The notes under the pieces were generated by a model, which saw nothing but the letters and a program-made list of their open reading frames with translations, did no database searches and had not been told where the DNA came from. From positions 1,866,193 through 1,930,192 of the forward strand of contig NZ_JAGYPI010000001.1 of the NCBI RefSeq assembly GCF_018343615.1: a DNA stretch of 64,000 bases, read 5' to 3'. The position numbers were made by a program, and so were the translations under genes. Of this stretch, positions 51,115-62,156 are shown one piece after another. The stretch comes from Bacillus sp. FJAT-49736. GTDB lineage: Bacteria > Bacillota > Bacilli > Bacillales > Bacillaceae_C. Numbering within the stretch: the stretch's first letter is position 1; the number at the start of each line of letters is the position of its first letter.

Positions 51115-53517
51115 TTATGCCATGAAATCATAAGGTGTAACGTTTTCCATTCCAATCATTGGATCAATCGATAAAATGGTTTCCTCTGTTAATAGAACCG
51201 GCATTGTTTCTTTTTCGTATTCCTGAGAAGGATAAACGTTCTTGAGCAATTGCAGTTTCTCATACAGGGTTGTTTTCCTTTGACCATCATCTTCCCGTTC
51301 CACACCTAATCGAAATGCTTCTTCTTCTCCGCATAAAATTAGGAAGTGCTTGCTCCTAGTAATCGCTGTATAAAGTAAATTTCTGCGAAGCATTCGATAA
51401 TAGCTTTTGACAACAGGCAAAATCACAATTGGAAATTCGCTTCCCTGTGACTTATGGATAGAACAGCAAAATGCATGGGTGAATTGATTAAAATCCTGTC
51501 TAGTATACGTTACCTCAATACCATCAAAGGAAATAATAATCATATCCTGCTTTTCTGTATTTTCTTTCGCATAAAAAATCGAGATAATTTCTCCGATATC
51601 TCCATTAAAAACATGATGTTCCGGCTGATTTACAAGCTGAAGCACCTTGTCTCCTATCCGATATTTCACATCCCCGAACTGAAGCTCTTTTCGCTTCCCA
51701 TCTTCTTTTGGATTTAATATTTCCTGAAGCATCGCGTTTAAACGGTCAATCCCAGCAGGTCCTCGGTACATTGGTGCTAAGATTTGAATATCCTTTGCGG
51801 AATATCCTTTTCTCTTCGCGCTTAAAACAACTTTTTCTACCACTTCCGGTATTTGCTGAGTAGTACACCTAATAAAAGATCGATCATTAAATTGCTTCAG
51901 TATATTTTGCGGCATTTGGCCATTTTTAATTTCATGCGCTAACTCAATAATAGAGGAACCATCTGCTTGCCTATATATATCCGTCAATCTGACTGTTGGG
52001 ATAACTTGGGAGCGTAAGAGATCCTTTAGTACAACTCCTGGACCGACCGATGGAAGTTGATCCTCATCTCCTACAAAAATAACCTGAATTTGATTCGGAA
52101 GTGCCTTTAATAATTGGTGAGCTAGCCATGTGTCAACCATAGACATTTCGTCTACGATGATCAGCTTTCCATCAATCATTTTATCGTCATCAATATCCAT
52201 TCCCTCCTGTCCTGTCATTCCTAACAGGCGATGGATGGTCATGGCTGGCAACCCAGTTGATTCGCTCATTCGCTTTGCCGCTCTCCCAGTCGGTGCCGCT
52301 AATATAACAGGAAATGGATTCTCCTTACTATAATCCTTTGGATTTAATGAACAACCATGCAAGTCAGAGTATAATTCCACGATCCCTTTTATTACGGTTG
52401 TTTTTCCAGTGCCTGGTCCACCAGTCAAAATCATCATAGGAGACATTAATGCAGTTTGAATTGCTTCTTTCTGAGAGGGTGCATATTGGACGCGAATTCG
52501 TTCTTCGAGCTTTCCAAGCGCCAGTAAAAATTCTGACTCCGGAAATTGATCCTTATATTCTTCTTGAGCCAAGATTCTTTGAATATTGGTCACGATCCCT
52601 TTTTCTGAAAAAAAGAGGGAGGGCAGATAAATACGTTTATTTTCAATTACGAGCTTGCTCTCTTCTTCCATTTTAATCAATTCGGCCGATATTTCGGTAA
52701 AAGGAATCTCAAAGGATTGATGATCCTCCAGCAGTTTTTTCACCTGAGGAAGTAAATCCTCTGCATCCATATATACATGTCCATTTTGCAGACATTCTGT
52801 TTCTACAGTGTATTTAATTCCTGCCTTTATACGGTCAGGATGATTGCCTATTATCCCAAGCGCTTTACCGAGTTCGTCCGCTCTTCCAAAACCGATTCCC
52901 TCGATATCTTCCACGAGACGATAAGGATTTTGCTGGAGTATTACCAAGGTTTGTTCTTTATAAAACTGATATATTTTCATGGAAATTTGCGGACCAAAGC
53001 CATATTGATTCAGTCCAATCATTACCTGCTCCAAGCCCTGATGTTCCATTAATTTGTCATACAAAAGCTTCGCTTTCTCTGGAGGAAGCTTTGGAATTTT
53101 ATCCAGTATGGATGGCTGTTCTAAAATCTTGCTAATCGCATTTTCACCTAATTCATCCACGATACGTTCAGCCGTTTTTTTGCCTATCCCGTTAAAAAGC
53201 TCACTGGAAAGGTAGCCGACAATCCCTTGCTTCGTGTGTGGAATTTCCTTTTTGAAATGCTTCGCATTAAATTGAAGGCCAAATTTAGGGTGCTCTTGGA
53301 AACCACCATAAAAAATATAGGTTTCCTGCTCATGCATTTTTGGAAAAAAACCAGTAATAATAGCTTCTTTATCTTCCATATTCTCATTTGTTTCGTCTAC
53401 TCTAATGCGAATGACAGAATAAAGATTTTGTTCATTGTGAAAAATCGTGACAAGATGACGGCCTTTTATATACTTTTCCTCATTTTCAAATAAGTCCATG
53501 GAATTTTGCCGTTCCAA
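51115..53517 (-). CDS. recD2: ATP-dependent 5'-3' DNA helicase RecD2
   Basis: SF1 helicase of the RecD2 type (no RecBC partner), involved in DNA repair and fork stability. 800 residues: N-terminal OB and helix-hairpin-helix region (about 1-200), Walker A GGPGTGKTTV near 350, Walker B VDEMSMVD, GDEDQLPSVGPG, and C-terminal motif VI YTAITRSK. TTG start at 53517 behind AAGGGGGG. Directly follows yrrB (12 bp). Confidence 0.96.
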   Translation of the reverse strand: MERQNSMDLFENEEKYIKGRHLVTIFHNEQNLYSVIRIRVDETNENMEDKEAIITGFFPKMHEQETYIFYGGFQEHPKFGLQFNAKHFKKEIPHTKQGIVGYLSSELFNGIGKKTAERIVDELGENAISKILEQPSILDKIPKLPPEKAKLLYDKLMEHQGLEQVMIGLNQYGFGPQISMKIYQFYKEQTLVILQQNPYRLVEDIEGIGFGRADELGKALGIIGNHPDRIKAGIKYTVETECLQNGHVYMDAEDLLPQVKKLLEDHQSFEIPFTEISAELIKMEEESKLVIENKRIYLPSLFFSEKGIVTNIQRILAQEEYKDQFPESEFLLALGKLEERIRVQYAPSQKEAIQTALMSPMMILTGGPGTGKTTVIKGIVELYSDLHGCSLNPKDYSKENPFPVILAAPTGRAAKRMSESTGLPAMTIHRLLGMTGQEGMDIDDDKMIDGKLIIVDEMSMVDTWLAHQLLKALPNQIQVIFVGDEDQLPSVGPGVVLKDLLRSQVIPTVRLTDIYRQADGSSIIELAHEIKNGQMPQNILKQFNDRSFIRCTTQQIPEVVEKVVLSAKRKGYSAKDIQILAPMYRGPAGIDRLNAMLQEILNPKEDGKRKELQFGDVKYRIGDKVLQLVNQPEHHVFNGDIGEIISIFYAKENTEKQDMIIISFDGIEVTYTRQDFNQFTHAFCCSIHKSQGSEFPIVILPVVKSYYRMLRRNLLYTAITRSKHFLILCGEEEAFRLGVEREDDGQRKTTLYEKLQLLKNVYPSQEYEKETMPVLLTEETILSIDPMIGMENVTPYDFMA

Positions 53518-53529
53518 AAAAAGCCCCCC

Positions 53530-54195
53530 TTACTCCGGGTCCTTCATTTTTTCAATCATTTTTAAGCCATATCCTGCTAACATATGGTCTGGTTGGATAT
53601 CCAATGCTTTCGTAAAATATTCAAAGGCAAGCTCCGGTTTGTCGTATACTCCTAAATAAGCGACACCCAAATTATAATAAGCATCTGCATGATTCGAATC
53701 TTTTTTAATTACTTCCTGAAATTGCTTTGTTGCTTCCTCGTAAATTTCACATTTCGCTAGTGCCAGTCCATATTGAAAGCGTGCTTCCACATCTTCTTCT
53801 TCTAATTCAACACTTCTCTGAAGATACGGAATAGCAAGACGTACATTATCTAAATGAACAAAGCACATTCCCAACATATAGTAAACATCATTTGTCTGAA
53901 GACCGAATCTAATTGCCTTTTCAAATTGTCCTGCAGCTTCTGAGAATTGACTCAAGTTAAAAAATAAATTTCCTAAGCAATAATAAGCACTCGAAGCTTT
54001 TTCATCAAGCTCGATTGCCTTATTGTAAAAATTGATTGCTCTATCGTTTTCCCCAACCGCTGTTAAAACATTTCCGAAATTAATATATGCCACTGGATCT
54101 TTGGGATTTTCATCTATTGCTTCACTAAAGTATTTAATAGCATCCTCATATTTTCCTGCTTGTAAGCTCTCAATACCTAATTTATTTTTATCCAT
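53530..54195 (-). CDS. yrrB: TPR repeat protein YrrB
   Basis: 221-residue protein made almost entirely of about six tetratricopeptide repeats (for example AIKYFSEAIDENPKDPVAYI, AINFYNKAIELDEKASSAYY, AGQFEKAIRFGLQTNDVYYM). The ATG at 54195 (MDKNKLGIE) has GGAGTG upstream; the 29 upstream residues are not family-like. A scaffold role, possibly with RecD2, is only suggested by linkage. Confidence 0.9.
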   Translation of the reverse strand: MDKNKLGIESLQAGKYEDAIKYFSEAIDENPKDPVAYINFGNVLTAVGENDRAINFYNKAIELDEKASSAYYCLGNLFFNLSQFSEAAGQFEKAIRFGLQTNDVYYMLGMCFVHLDNVRLAIPYLQRSVELEEEDVEARFQYGLALAKCEIYEEATKQFQEVIKKDSNHADAYYNLGVAYLGVYDKPELAFEYFTKALDIQPDHMLAGYGLKMIEKMKDPE

Positions 54196-54250
54196 TCTTT
54201 CACACTCCGTACTCAAATAATTTGTACCCAAATTATAACATGATTGTTGA

Positions 54251-54299
54251 AGAAAATGGCCGCCTGAACTCAGAAAGAGCACGGGCGGCCATTTTTTTT
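54251..54299. terminator. Terminator between mnmA and yrrB
   Basis: Stem ATGGCCGCC (54256-54264) / GGCGGCCAT (54284-54292). T run after it on the plus strand and TTTTCTTC on the minus strand, so it probably ends minus-strand mnmA transcripts. Confidence 0.75.
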
Positions 54300-54314
54300 G
54301 AACTTTCTACCTCT

Positions 54315-54431
54315 ATTATTCGAAAATAGATATTAATTTCGTAAATTTCTAATCGATTCTAGCGAAAATAGGTGCTATTCTATCGAAAAGGAATGTTATT
54401 CTCGCGAAATTAACGGTTTTTCTCGCGAATC
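54315..54431. repeat. Degenerate 21-bp tandem repeat downstream of mnmA
   Basis: CGAAA-type cores occur at 54321, 54340, 54363, 54384, 54405 and 54426: intervals 19, 23, 21, 21, 21. Units resemble TCGCGAAA-TTA-GG-TTATTC. It ends 13 bases before the mnmA stop. Non-coding. Confidence 0.75.
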
Positions 54432-54443
54432 AGGTACAAAGAC

Positions 54444-55568
<1,125 letters not shown>

Positions 55569-55576
55569 CTACTTTC

Positions 55577-56719
55577 TTATTCCTGAAAACGGCGTACAAT
55601 GCTTGCAATCTTCCCAGCTGCGTCTTCAATTTGCTCCATCGTATTTGTAATTCCGAAGCTGAATCTTACTGAGTTCCGCAAGCGTTCCGAATCCTTCCCA
55701 AACATGGCAACTAATACATGTGAAGGTTCAATAGATCCAGCCGTACACGCTGAACCGCTCGACGCTGCAATTCCAGCTAGATCTAAATTAACAAGCAAGG
55801 ATTCTACGTCCGTACCAGGAAAACTAATATTTAACACATGTGGCAAACTAAAATCCATTGTACTGTTAACAGAATACTGTACCTGATTATTTGTTAATAT
55901 ATTTAAAAATGTTTCTTTATATTTACTATATAATTTTTGCTTTTCTTCCATTGTTTCTTGGGCAATTTTCACTGCCTCTGAGAATCCAGCAATCGAGCTA
56001 ATATTTTCTGTACCAGCTCTTCTCTTTAATTCCTGTTCTCCGCCGTGGGCACGCGGGGCAATTTTCACTCCATTACGTGCATACAAGAAGCCCACACCTT
56101 TTGGACCATTTATTTTATGAGCAGATACAGACAGCATATCCACATTTAAATCATTCACATCTAGTTTGACAACACCGTACGCTTGTACTGCATCCGTATG
56201 AAAATAAGCGGAGTGTTCCTTTAACAATTCACCGATTTCCTTAATCGGCTGGATACTTCCAACCTCATTATTTCCATACATGATGGTTACAAGAATTGTA
56301 TCATCACGAAGGGCATTTTGGACATCTTCCACCTTAACCCTACCATCTTGGTCCACATCTAAATAGGTGATTTCAAAACCTTTTTTTTCTAAATATTGAC
56401 ATGCATGGAGTACGGCATGGTGCTCGATGTTACTTGTGATAATATGTTTTCCTTGATGTTGTCTAGCTTCCGCTGTTCCAATAATGGCATAATTATCAGC
56501 CTCGGTTCCACCGCTAGTAAAAATTATTTCATTAAAGTGAGCACTGATGCTGTCTGCAATTGTGGTTCTTGCTTCATCAAGTAGATGTCTAGCTTCGCGG
56601 CCATAAGCATGTATACTTGAAGGATTACCAAAAGAATCCTGAAGCACCCCAACCATTCTATCAATAACCTTTGGATGTACAGCCGATGTCGCCGCATGAT
56701 CCAAATATATCCGTTCCAT
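55577..56719 (-). CDS. Cysteine desulfurase (YrvO/IscS-like)
   Basis: PLP enzyme that takes sulfur from cysteine and passes it to MnmA for tRNA thiolation. 380 residues. PLP lysine in SVSAHKINGPKG, active-site cysteine in SSGSACTAGS (near 325), N-terminal YLDHAATSAV. Between cymR and mnmA, the YrvO arrangement. Confidence 0.96.
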   Translation of the reverse strand: MERIYLDHAATSAVHPKVIDRMVGVLQDSFGNPSSIHAYGREARHLLDEARTTIADSISAHFNEIIFTSGGTEADNYAIIGTAEARQHQGKHIITSNIEHHAVLHACQYLEKKGFEITYLDVDQDGRVKVEDVQNALRDDTILVTIMYGNNEVGSIQPIKEIGELLKEHSAYFHTDAVQAYGVVKLDVNDLNVDMLSVSAHKINGPKGVGFLYARNGVKIAPRAHGGEQELKRRAGTENISSIAGFSEAVKIAQETMEEKQKLYSKYKETFLNILTNNQVQYSVNSTMDFSLPHVLNISFPGTDVESLLVNLDLAGIAASSGSACTAGSIEPSHVLVAMFGKDSERLRNSVRFSFGITNTMEQIEDAAGKIASIVRRFQE

Positions 56720-56747
56720 TTATATCACCTCTAATTAAATACAAACA

Positions 56748-57167
56748 TTAAATATAAAACATGTATGAGTCAGTTTCTCCATCATCTTTATAATTTGCTA
56801 AATCTTCTAAAGTAGTATTATCAAGAACATTTTTAACAGCATCACGAATACGTATCCATAAAGAACGTTTTACCGGTTCTTCATCTTCAATTCCTTCCAC
56901 CGGACTAATAGGTCCCTCTAACACACGGATAATGTCGCCGGCCGTAATTTGGGATGGCTCATCCGCTAAGACATAACCTCCGTACGCACCTCTTATGCTT
57001 TTCACTAAACCCGCATTGCGTAATGGAGCAATTAATTGTTCCAAATAATGCTCCGACAAGTCATGGATTTGCGCTATTGTTTTTAAGGAGATTGGACCTT
57101 CCCCATATCTTTTGCCTAATTCAATCATAATGGTTAATCCGTATCGTCCTTTTGTAGATATTTTCAT
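56748..57167 (-). CDS. cymR: Rrf2 family cysteine metabolism repressor CymR
   Basis: 139-residue winged-helix repressor of cysteine uptake and synthesis genes, working with CysK as sensor. MKISTKGRYGLTIMIELG and SEHYLEQLIAPLRNAGLVKSIRGAYGGYVLA match CymR. It lacks the three clustered cysteines of the iron-sulfur IscR type. Start overlaps the upstream membrane-protein gene by 4 bp (ATGA). Confidence 0.95.
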   Translation of the reverse strand: MKISTKGRYGLTIMIELGKRYGEGPISLKTIAQIHDLSEHYLEQLIAPLRNAGLVKSIRGAYGGYVLADEPSQITAGDIIRVLEGPISPVEGIEDEEPVKRSLWIRIRDAVKNVLDNTTLEDLANYKDDGETDSYMFYI

Positions 57168-57832
57168 AAGCTAGCACCTCTATTGATATCTTTATTCCAT
57201 TTTTTGTTTCTAAGCTTTTCGATAATGGTATCCGTTAGAAGCTGACATTTTGGCAAAGCAATTCCAACAATTGTCCCAATCGAAACACTAAAAATGATTG
57301 TTCCCCAATAAACCGGGCCGCCTAATGACCAACCGATCAGTAACACGATTACTTCCATTAAACGTCTAACATGTGATACCTTCCAACCAGTTAATTTTGT
57401 AAATACAAGCATAAAACTATCTCTAGGGCCTGCACCTAACTGGGCAGAAATATATACACCCATTCCGATTCCATTAATAATAACACCCGCCACAAACATG
57501 AGTATTTTTCCAAGAATTGAAACAGGCATCATCATGAACGGTAAGTGAAAAAGCATATCCATAAATATTCCGACTAAAAGCATATTTAAATAAGCACCTA
57601 GTTTGGGCCATTTCCTCATTAAAACGGACGAAATCGCTAAAACAAAAAAGCCGACGATTATCGACCATCTGCCAATTGTTAAACCAAAATGTTGATTTAA
57701 TCCCACATGCAATACATCCCATGGCGTTGCTCCAAAATGAGCAACAATCATTAAATCAAGTCCGCACGCCATGATAAGTAATCCGATCACAAAAATAAGA
57801 AATCGAACCATTAATATGCCTTTGTCCCTCAT
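57164..57832 (-). CDS. YczE/YyaS/YitT family membrane protein
   Basis: 222-residue integral membrane protein with about five to six helices and the family stretch LDLMIVAHFGATPWDVLHVG and GAGPRDSFML. ATG 57832 has GGGGAG five bases upstream; the longer start lacks one. Overlaps cymR by four bases, so the two are translationally coupled here. Function unknown; coupling to a cysteine regulator hints at sulfur or small-molecule transport. Confidence 0.85.
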   Translation of the reverse strand: MRDKGILMVRFLIFVIGLLIMACGLDLMIVAHFGATPWDVLHVGLNQHFGLTIGRWSIIVGFFVLAISSVLMRKWPKLGAYLNMLLVGIFMDMLFHLPFMMMPVSILGKILMFVAGVIINGIGMGVYISAQLGAGPRDSFMLVFTKLTGWKVSHVRRLMEVIVLLIGWSLGGPVYWGTIIFSVSIGTIVGIALPKCQLLTDTIIEKLRNKKWNKDINRGASL

Positions 57833-57925
57833 TTGTACTCCCCAATTCATGTGGTTAAAGTATTATTAGCTTATGACATTATAGCACACACGAATGCAAA
57901 TTTACATTATGTTGCAATTGGTGGA

Positions 57926-58080
57926 TTTTCTCTCGGCGGCAGACGCTTTGTTACCATGACTGTGAACGATACCACGATTTTTTCACGGAAGCGGGCACTT
58001 TAAATCGCGGAATGTGACCGATACTCCTTTTTCCTCTCGGCAACGGGCACTATTAACTTCGATGAATTCCAATGACATAA
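57926..58080. repeat. Degenerate 52-bp tandem repeat between yczE-like gene and rarA
   Basis: CGG cores of three related units at 57934, 57986 and 58038, exactly 52 bases apart. Units share TTTYC..CGG..rCGGGCACTTT, then GTGA-CGATAC. Non-coding and richer in G+C than the surroundings. The rest of the 57833-58270 gap has no gene. Confidence 0.72.
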
Positions 58081-58211
58081 CTATTCCAATTAAGAACGAA
58101 TTCCAATAACTCTGAAGGAATCAAATAAAACCCTCTTAATCTAAAATGTTCTAGACAGAAGATTATCATAAAATCTGATTGATAAAACAACATTCATTGC
58201 AAAAACAACCT

Positions 58212-58240
58212 TTATTTAAAGGCTTTTGAAATGTTATACT
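58212..58240 (+). promoter_or_regulatory. Candidate promoter of rarA
   Basis: Extended -10 TGTTATACT (TATACT at 58235-58240) with a weak -35 TTATTT 17 bases upstream, 30 bases before the start codon. Confidence 0.5.
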
Positions 58241-58270
58241 TCAAATATCATACTTTTGGAGAGAGAAATA

Positions 58271-59557
58271 ATGAATGATCAACCATTAGCATATCGAATG
58301 AGACCTAGGACGATTGGAGAGGTTGCCGGTCAAAAGCATCTCGTTGGAGATGGGAAAATAATTCACAGAATGGTGGCAGCTAAGCAATTATCGTCCATGA
58401 TTTTGTATGGTCCGCCAGGGATAGGAAAAACCTCGATTGCAAGTGCGATTGCTGGCAGCACGAAATATGCATTTCGGAAATTAAATGCCGTAACAAATAA
58501 TAAAAAAGATATGGAAATTGTCGCAGCCGAAGCGAAAATGTCCGGTAAGGTTATTTTATTGCTAGATGAAGTCCATCGTCTGGATAAAACGAAGCAGGAT
58601 TTCCTCCTGCCTTATTTGGAAAATGGGATGATTATTTTAATCGGGGCAACAACGAGCAACCCATATCATGCCATTAATCCTGCGATTCGAAGTAGATGCC
58701 AAATTTTCGAGCTATTTCCGCTTTCATCGGAAGATTTAATGTCTGTATTAATTAATGCCCTTTCTGATGAGGAAAGAGGATTAGGTAAATATAAAGTAGT
58801 GATGGAAGAGGCCGCATTAGGGCATTTTGCGCAAGCCAGTAATGGAGACGTAAGAAGTGCCTTAAATGCATTGGAACTTGCTGTACTTTCCACACCACCG
58901 AATGGAGAAGGTTCCATTCAAATTACAGTAGAGATCGCCGAAGAATGTCTGCAAAAGAAGGCTTTTGCTCACGATAAAGATGGAGATGGCCACTATGATG
59001 TTCTAAGTGCCTTTCAGAAATCAATCCGTGGAAGCGATGTGAATGCTGCCCTTCATTATCTTGGAAGACTGATAGAAGCAGGGGATCTTCCGAGCATTAG
59101 CCGCCGCTTGCTTGTCATTGCCTATGAGGATATTGGCCTTGCTAGCCCGCAAGCTGGATCCAGAACGCTAGCTGCTATTCAAACAGCAGAAAAAATAGGA
59201 TTCCCAGAGGCGAGAATACCTTTAGCCAATGCAGTAATTGAGCTTTGTCTATCACCTAAATCAAATTCAGCGATAATGGCTATTGATGAGGCGATCGCAG
59301 ACATCCGGGCTGGAAAAAGCGGAGATGTACCAATCCATCTGAAGGATGCACACTATCAAGGTGCAAAACAGCTTGGCCGTGGCCTTGAATATAAATACCC
59401 TCACGATTATGAAAGTGGCTGGGTTAACCAACAGTATCTACCAAGCACTTTAAAAGGAAAAACTTATTATAAACCAAAGAAAACCGGCAAATTTGAACAG
59501 GCTCTTGCAGGCGTGTATGAAAAGATAATAAAAAATGCAAAAAAAGGAACGGAATAA
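58271..59557 (+). CDS. rarA: Replication-associated recombination protein A (RarA/MgsA)
   Basis: AAA+ ATPase acting at stalled forks, related to clamp loaders and RuvB. Start ATG 58271 (MNDQPLAYRMRP) behind GGAGAGAG; 428 residues. Walker A GPPGIGKTS, Walker B LLLDEVHR, sensor 1 GATTSNPY, arginine finger region NPAIRSRCQ. C-terminal tetramerisation domain ends in a lysine-rich tail. Plus strand, convergent with the ABC operon. Confidence 0.95.
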   Translation: MNDQPLAYRMRPRTIGEVAGQKHLVGDGKIIHRMVAAKQLSSMILYGPPGIGKTSIASAIAGSTKYAFRKLNAVTNNKKDMEIVAAEAKMSGKVILLLDEVHRLDKTKQDFLLPYLENGMIILIGATTSNPYHAINPAIRSRCQIFELFPLSSEDLMSVLINALSDEERGLGKYKVVMEEAALGHFAQASNGDVRSALNALELAVLSTPPNGEGSIQITVEIAEECLQKKAFAHDKDGDGHYDVLSAFQKSIRGSDVNAALHYLGRLIEAGDLPSISRRLLVIAYEDIGLASPQAGSRTLAAIQTAEKIGFPEARIPLANAVIELCLSPKSNSAIMAIDEAIADIRAGKSGDVPIHLKDAHYQGAKQLGRGLEYKYPHDYESGWVNQQYLPSTLKGKTYYKPKKTGKFEQALAGVYEKIIKNAKKGTE

Positions 59558-59575
59558 TTTTTTTCCGTTCCTTTT
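59542..59575. terminator. Bidirectional terminator between rarA and the ABC operon
   Basis: Stem AAAAGGAACGGAA (59542-59554) / TTCCGTTCCTTTT (59563-59575), 13 pairs. The rarA stop codon TAA sits in the loop edge (59555-59557). Confidence 0.92.
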
Positions 59576-59582
59576 CGTGTTA

Positions 59583-60527
59583 TTATGCAGCTACATCCCG
59601 TTTCGTAAATACGGTAAATGCAAGCACCTGGAAGATAACAAAATAGATTATGAGCATTGTGATAGAAAATCCTAATGTCATTCCTTCTACAAGAGGAACT
59701 CCATCCACATAGCGCATTAAGTCTGTATTTGCAAATAAAATATATTTAACCCAATCGAATTTAACAGCAAGTATGGTTGTAGCATTTGACCCCATGACTA
59801 ATAAGAAAATAGCTATACCAATTGCAAGAGAACTGTTACGGAAGACAGCCGACACCATAAAGGCCATCGTTGCAAGCATCAACACATTAATGGATGATAA
59901 CAGGAATTTTTTTACTAAAAACAATAATATACTTTGTTCGACTACATGACCGTTTGTATAGGCTAAGTGTATATTTTCTCCCGAACCTGTTCCAAATAAG
60001 ATAACTCCAATTAGAGCTGCACTTCCAAATAGAATAGCAGTTATTAGGACACCAAATAATACGACAGTTAAATACTTTGATAGAAGGATTTTCGAGCGTT
60101 TTATTGGTCGTATTAACAATAATTTAATCGTTCCCCAACCAAATTCACTAGCGACAATACTCGCAGCAATTATGATGGTGAAAAGTCCTGCAAAGGTAAT
60201 AAGGCCGGAACTATCATCAATAAAGGAATACATAGAACTACCTGTTTCTGGTGGAATATTATGTTCCAGTCGATATTTATTTACCTCTATTTGTTGTTTT
60301 GTAAAATTCTGAGCTATTTTTGGTGTATGCTTTAAATTCTCTTCATCATTTTTTATTTGAGCACTTACTTCTGTTTTCCAATTAGTATTATTTTCATTTG
60401 TTTTATCTAAATAAACCTTTTGTATGGTACCCATTAAAATGACGCCAACAATAATAAGTCCAATCATCACATACGTACCAACACGTTTAAAAATTTTCAC
60501 CCATTCATTATAAATAAGATTATGCAT
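59583..60527 (-). CDS. ABC-2 type transporter permease
   Basis: 314-residue membrane protein with an N-terminal helix (about 15-35), a ~90-residue extracellular loop rich in Asn/Lys, then five helices, the layout of BcrB/NatB-like permeases. The ATG at 60527 is preferred over TTG 60533, since GGAGG lies eight bases upstream, inside the end of the ATPase gene (8-bp overlap). Pairs with the ATPase encoded just upstream. Substrate unknown. Confidence 0.85.
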   Translation of the reverse strand: MHNLIYNEWVKIFKRVGTYVMIGLIIVGVILMGTIQKVYLDKTNENNTNWKTEVSAQIKNDEENLKHTPKIAQNFTKQQIEVNKYRLEHNIPPETGSSMYSFIDDSSGLITFAGLFTIIIAASIVASEFGWGTIKLLLIRPIKRSKILLSKYLTVVLFGVLITAILFGSAALIGVILFGTGSGENIHLAYTNGHVVEQSILLFLVKKFLLSSINVLMLATMAFMVSAVFRNSSLAIGIAIFLLVMGSNATTILAVKFDWVKYILFANTDLMRYVDGVPLVEGMTLGFSITMLIIYFVIFQVLAFTVFTKRDVAA

Positions 60528-61434
60528 GTGCAACTTCCTCCTTGCCGGTAACTTCTAAGAATCGATCTTCCAAAGATTTTGAAACAGCCTTCACTTCGTA
60601 AATACGAATTCCGTTCTCTACTAATACTTTAATGACATCAGGTACCTTTTCTTTTTCCACTTCTACTTCAATACCATTATCATAAGGAACAAATGGAAAA
60701 TTCGCTAGATTTTGAACAGACTCCATTTTTTCCACATCAAGTTCAATAAAGTACTTATGAATATCACCGCTTACAAAGTCATGAACTTGCTGTACATCTA
60801 TCAGCTTTCCTTTTTGAATAATGGCAATCCGGTCACACATCATTTCCATTTCCGATAAAAGGTGACTGGACACAATAACCGCCATTCCTCTTTCCTTAGA
60901 AAGAATACGCAAGTGATCGCGAATCTCTCTAATTCCTGCAGGGTCTAACCCATTTGTAGGTTCGTCTAGAATCATTACCTTTGGATCATGAAGCAAGCTT
61001 TGTGCTAGTCCTAGGCGCTGACGCATCCCTAACGAATAAGTTTTCACTTTATCATGTATACGTTCGGTTAAGCCGACTAAATTTACAACCTCATCTATTT
61101 TTTCCCTTGTTATTCCCTTGACCATACGGGCATACTGCATCAGGTTTTGGTAGCCTGTTAAAAATTTATACATTTCGGGATTTTCGACAATTCCCCCAAC
61201 GTAACGTAGGGCTTCATCATGATTCTTTGTAATACTATTCCCACAGATCATTATTTCACCTGAAGTAATCCCCATTAACCCCACTATCATTCGGATAGTC
61301 GTAGTTTTTCCAGCACCATTTGGACCTAAAAATCCGAATACTTCTCCTTCATTTATCGTGAAACTTAGATTGTCGATAATTTTTTTGCCTTTGATTATTT
61401 TGGTGACATTTTTTAGTTCAACTGCCGTTTTCAT
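60520..61434 (-). CDS. ABC transporter ATP-binding protein (BcrA/NatA-like)
   Basis: 304-residue ATPase: Walker [11 protein letters not shown] near 38, signature [13 protein letters not shown], Walker [14 protein letters not shown], and a ~70-residue C-terminal extension typical of DrrA/BcrA/NatA-type export ATPases for peptides, antibiotics or sodium. ATGA overlap with the preceding ATPase gene. Confidence 0.93.
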   Translation of the reverse strand: MKTAVELKNVTKIIKGKKIIDNLSFTINEGEVFGFLGPNGAGKTTTIRMIVGLMGITSGEIMICGNSITKNHDEALRYVGGIVENPEMYKFLTGYQNLMQYARMVKGITREKIDEVVNLVGLTERIHDKVKTYSLGMRQRLGLAQSLLHDPKVMILDEPTNGLDPAGIREIRDHLRILSKERGMAVIVSSHLLSEMEMMCDRIAIIQKGKLIDVQQVHDFVSGDIHKYFIELDVEKMESVQNLANFPFVPYDNGIEVEVEKEKVPDVIKVLVENGIRIYEVKAVSKSLEDRFLEVTGKEEVAHA

Positions 61435-62156
61435 TCCTTCTCTCCTCCATATACTCCGTTTTCTTCCATAATCTTTTTAAACCATTGCAAAACAGAAATC
61501 CCATATCCCTCCCGTATGTCTTCTACGTTTTGTTTTCCAATAAAGTTTCCATTATAGATAGCAACTACCTCATCTAGTAATGGCTCTATTTCATCAATCT
61601 CATGTGTAGCGACAATAACAGTTTGTTCCTCGAAATCTATATATCTTAATAGACTCTTGACAATAGAATCCCTTACCATCGGATCTAAGCCTGAAAATGG
61701 TTCATCTAAAAGCAAAATGGGAGCTTTTCTTGATATGGCCAGAACAAGCTTTAAACGACCTCGATTTCCTTTGGATAATTGTTTTATCTTTTTTGTTCGG
61801 TCAAGATTCAAGTCCTTTAGAAGAATATTGGCTTTTTCCGTATCAAAGTCGAAGAATTGTGATGCATAAAATTCAACCATATGCTGAACGGTAAATGGGT
61901 CATAGAACATATCCAGCTCTGTTAAATATGCTACTTTTGCGGAAATTTGCCTATTTACTTTTTCGCCATTTACGAGAATTTCGCCACTATTAGGGTATAC
62001 AAGTCCGGTAATCATTTTTAGTGTTGTCGATTTTCCACTTCCATTTGGACCTAGCAATCCATATATTTTTCCAGGTTCAAATGTTATAGACACATTTTTT
62101 AGAGAAAAGTCCTTACCATATTTTTTAGAAACATTTTTTAGTTCAATCATGGTCAT
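61431..62156 (-). CDS. ABC transporter ATP-binding protein (YtrB-like)
   Basis: About 241 residues: Walker [11 protein letters not shown], signature [11 protein letters not shown] (slightly unusual), Walker [14 protein letters not shown], then H-loop ATHE. Resembles YtrB of the B. subtilis ytr operon. Start within the end of the gntR gene; three closely spaced candidates exist (62159 GTG, 62156 ATG, 62150 ATG). Likely partner of the membrane protein at 62524. Confidence 0.9.
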   Translation of the reverse strand: MTMIELKNVSKKYGKDFSLKNVSITFEPGKIYGLLGPNGSGKSTTLKMITGLVYPNSGEILVNGEKVNRQISAKVAYLTELDMFYDPFTVQHMVEFYASQFFDFDTEKANILLKDLNLDRTKKIKQLSKGNRGRLKLVLAISRKAPILLLDEPFSGLDPMVRDSIVKSLLRYIDFEEQTVIVATHEIDEIEPLLDEVVAIYNGNFIGKQNVEDIREGYGISVLQWFKKIMEENGVYGGEKE

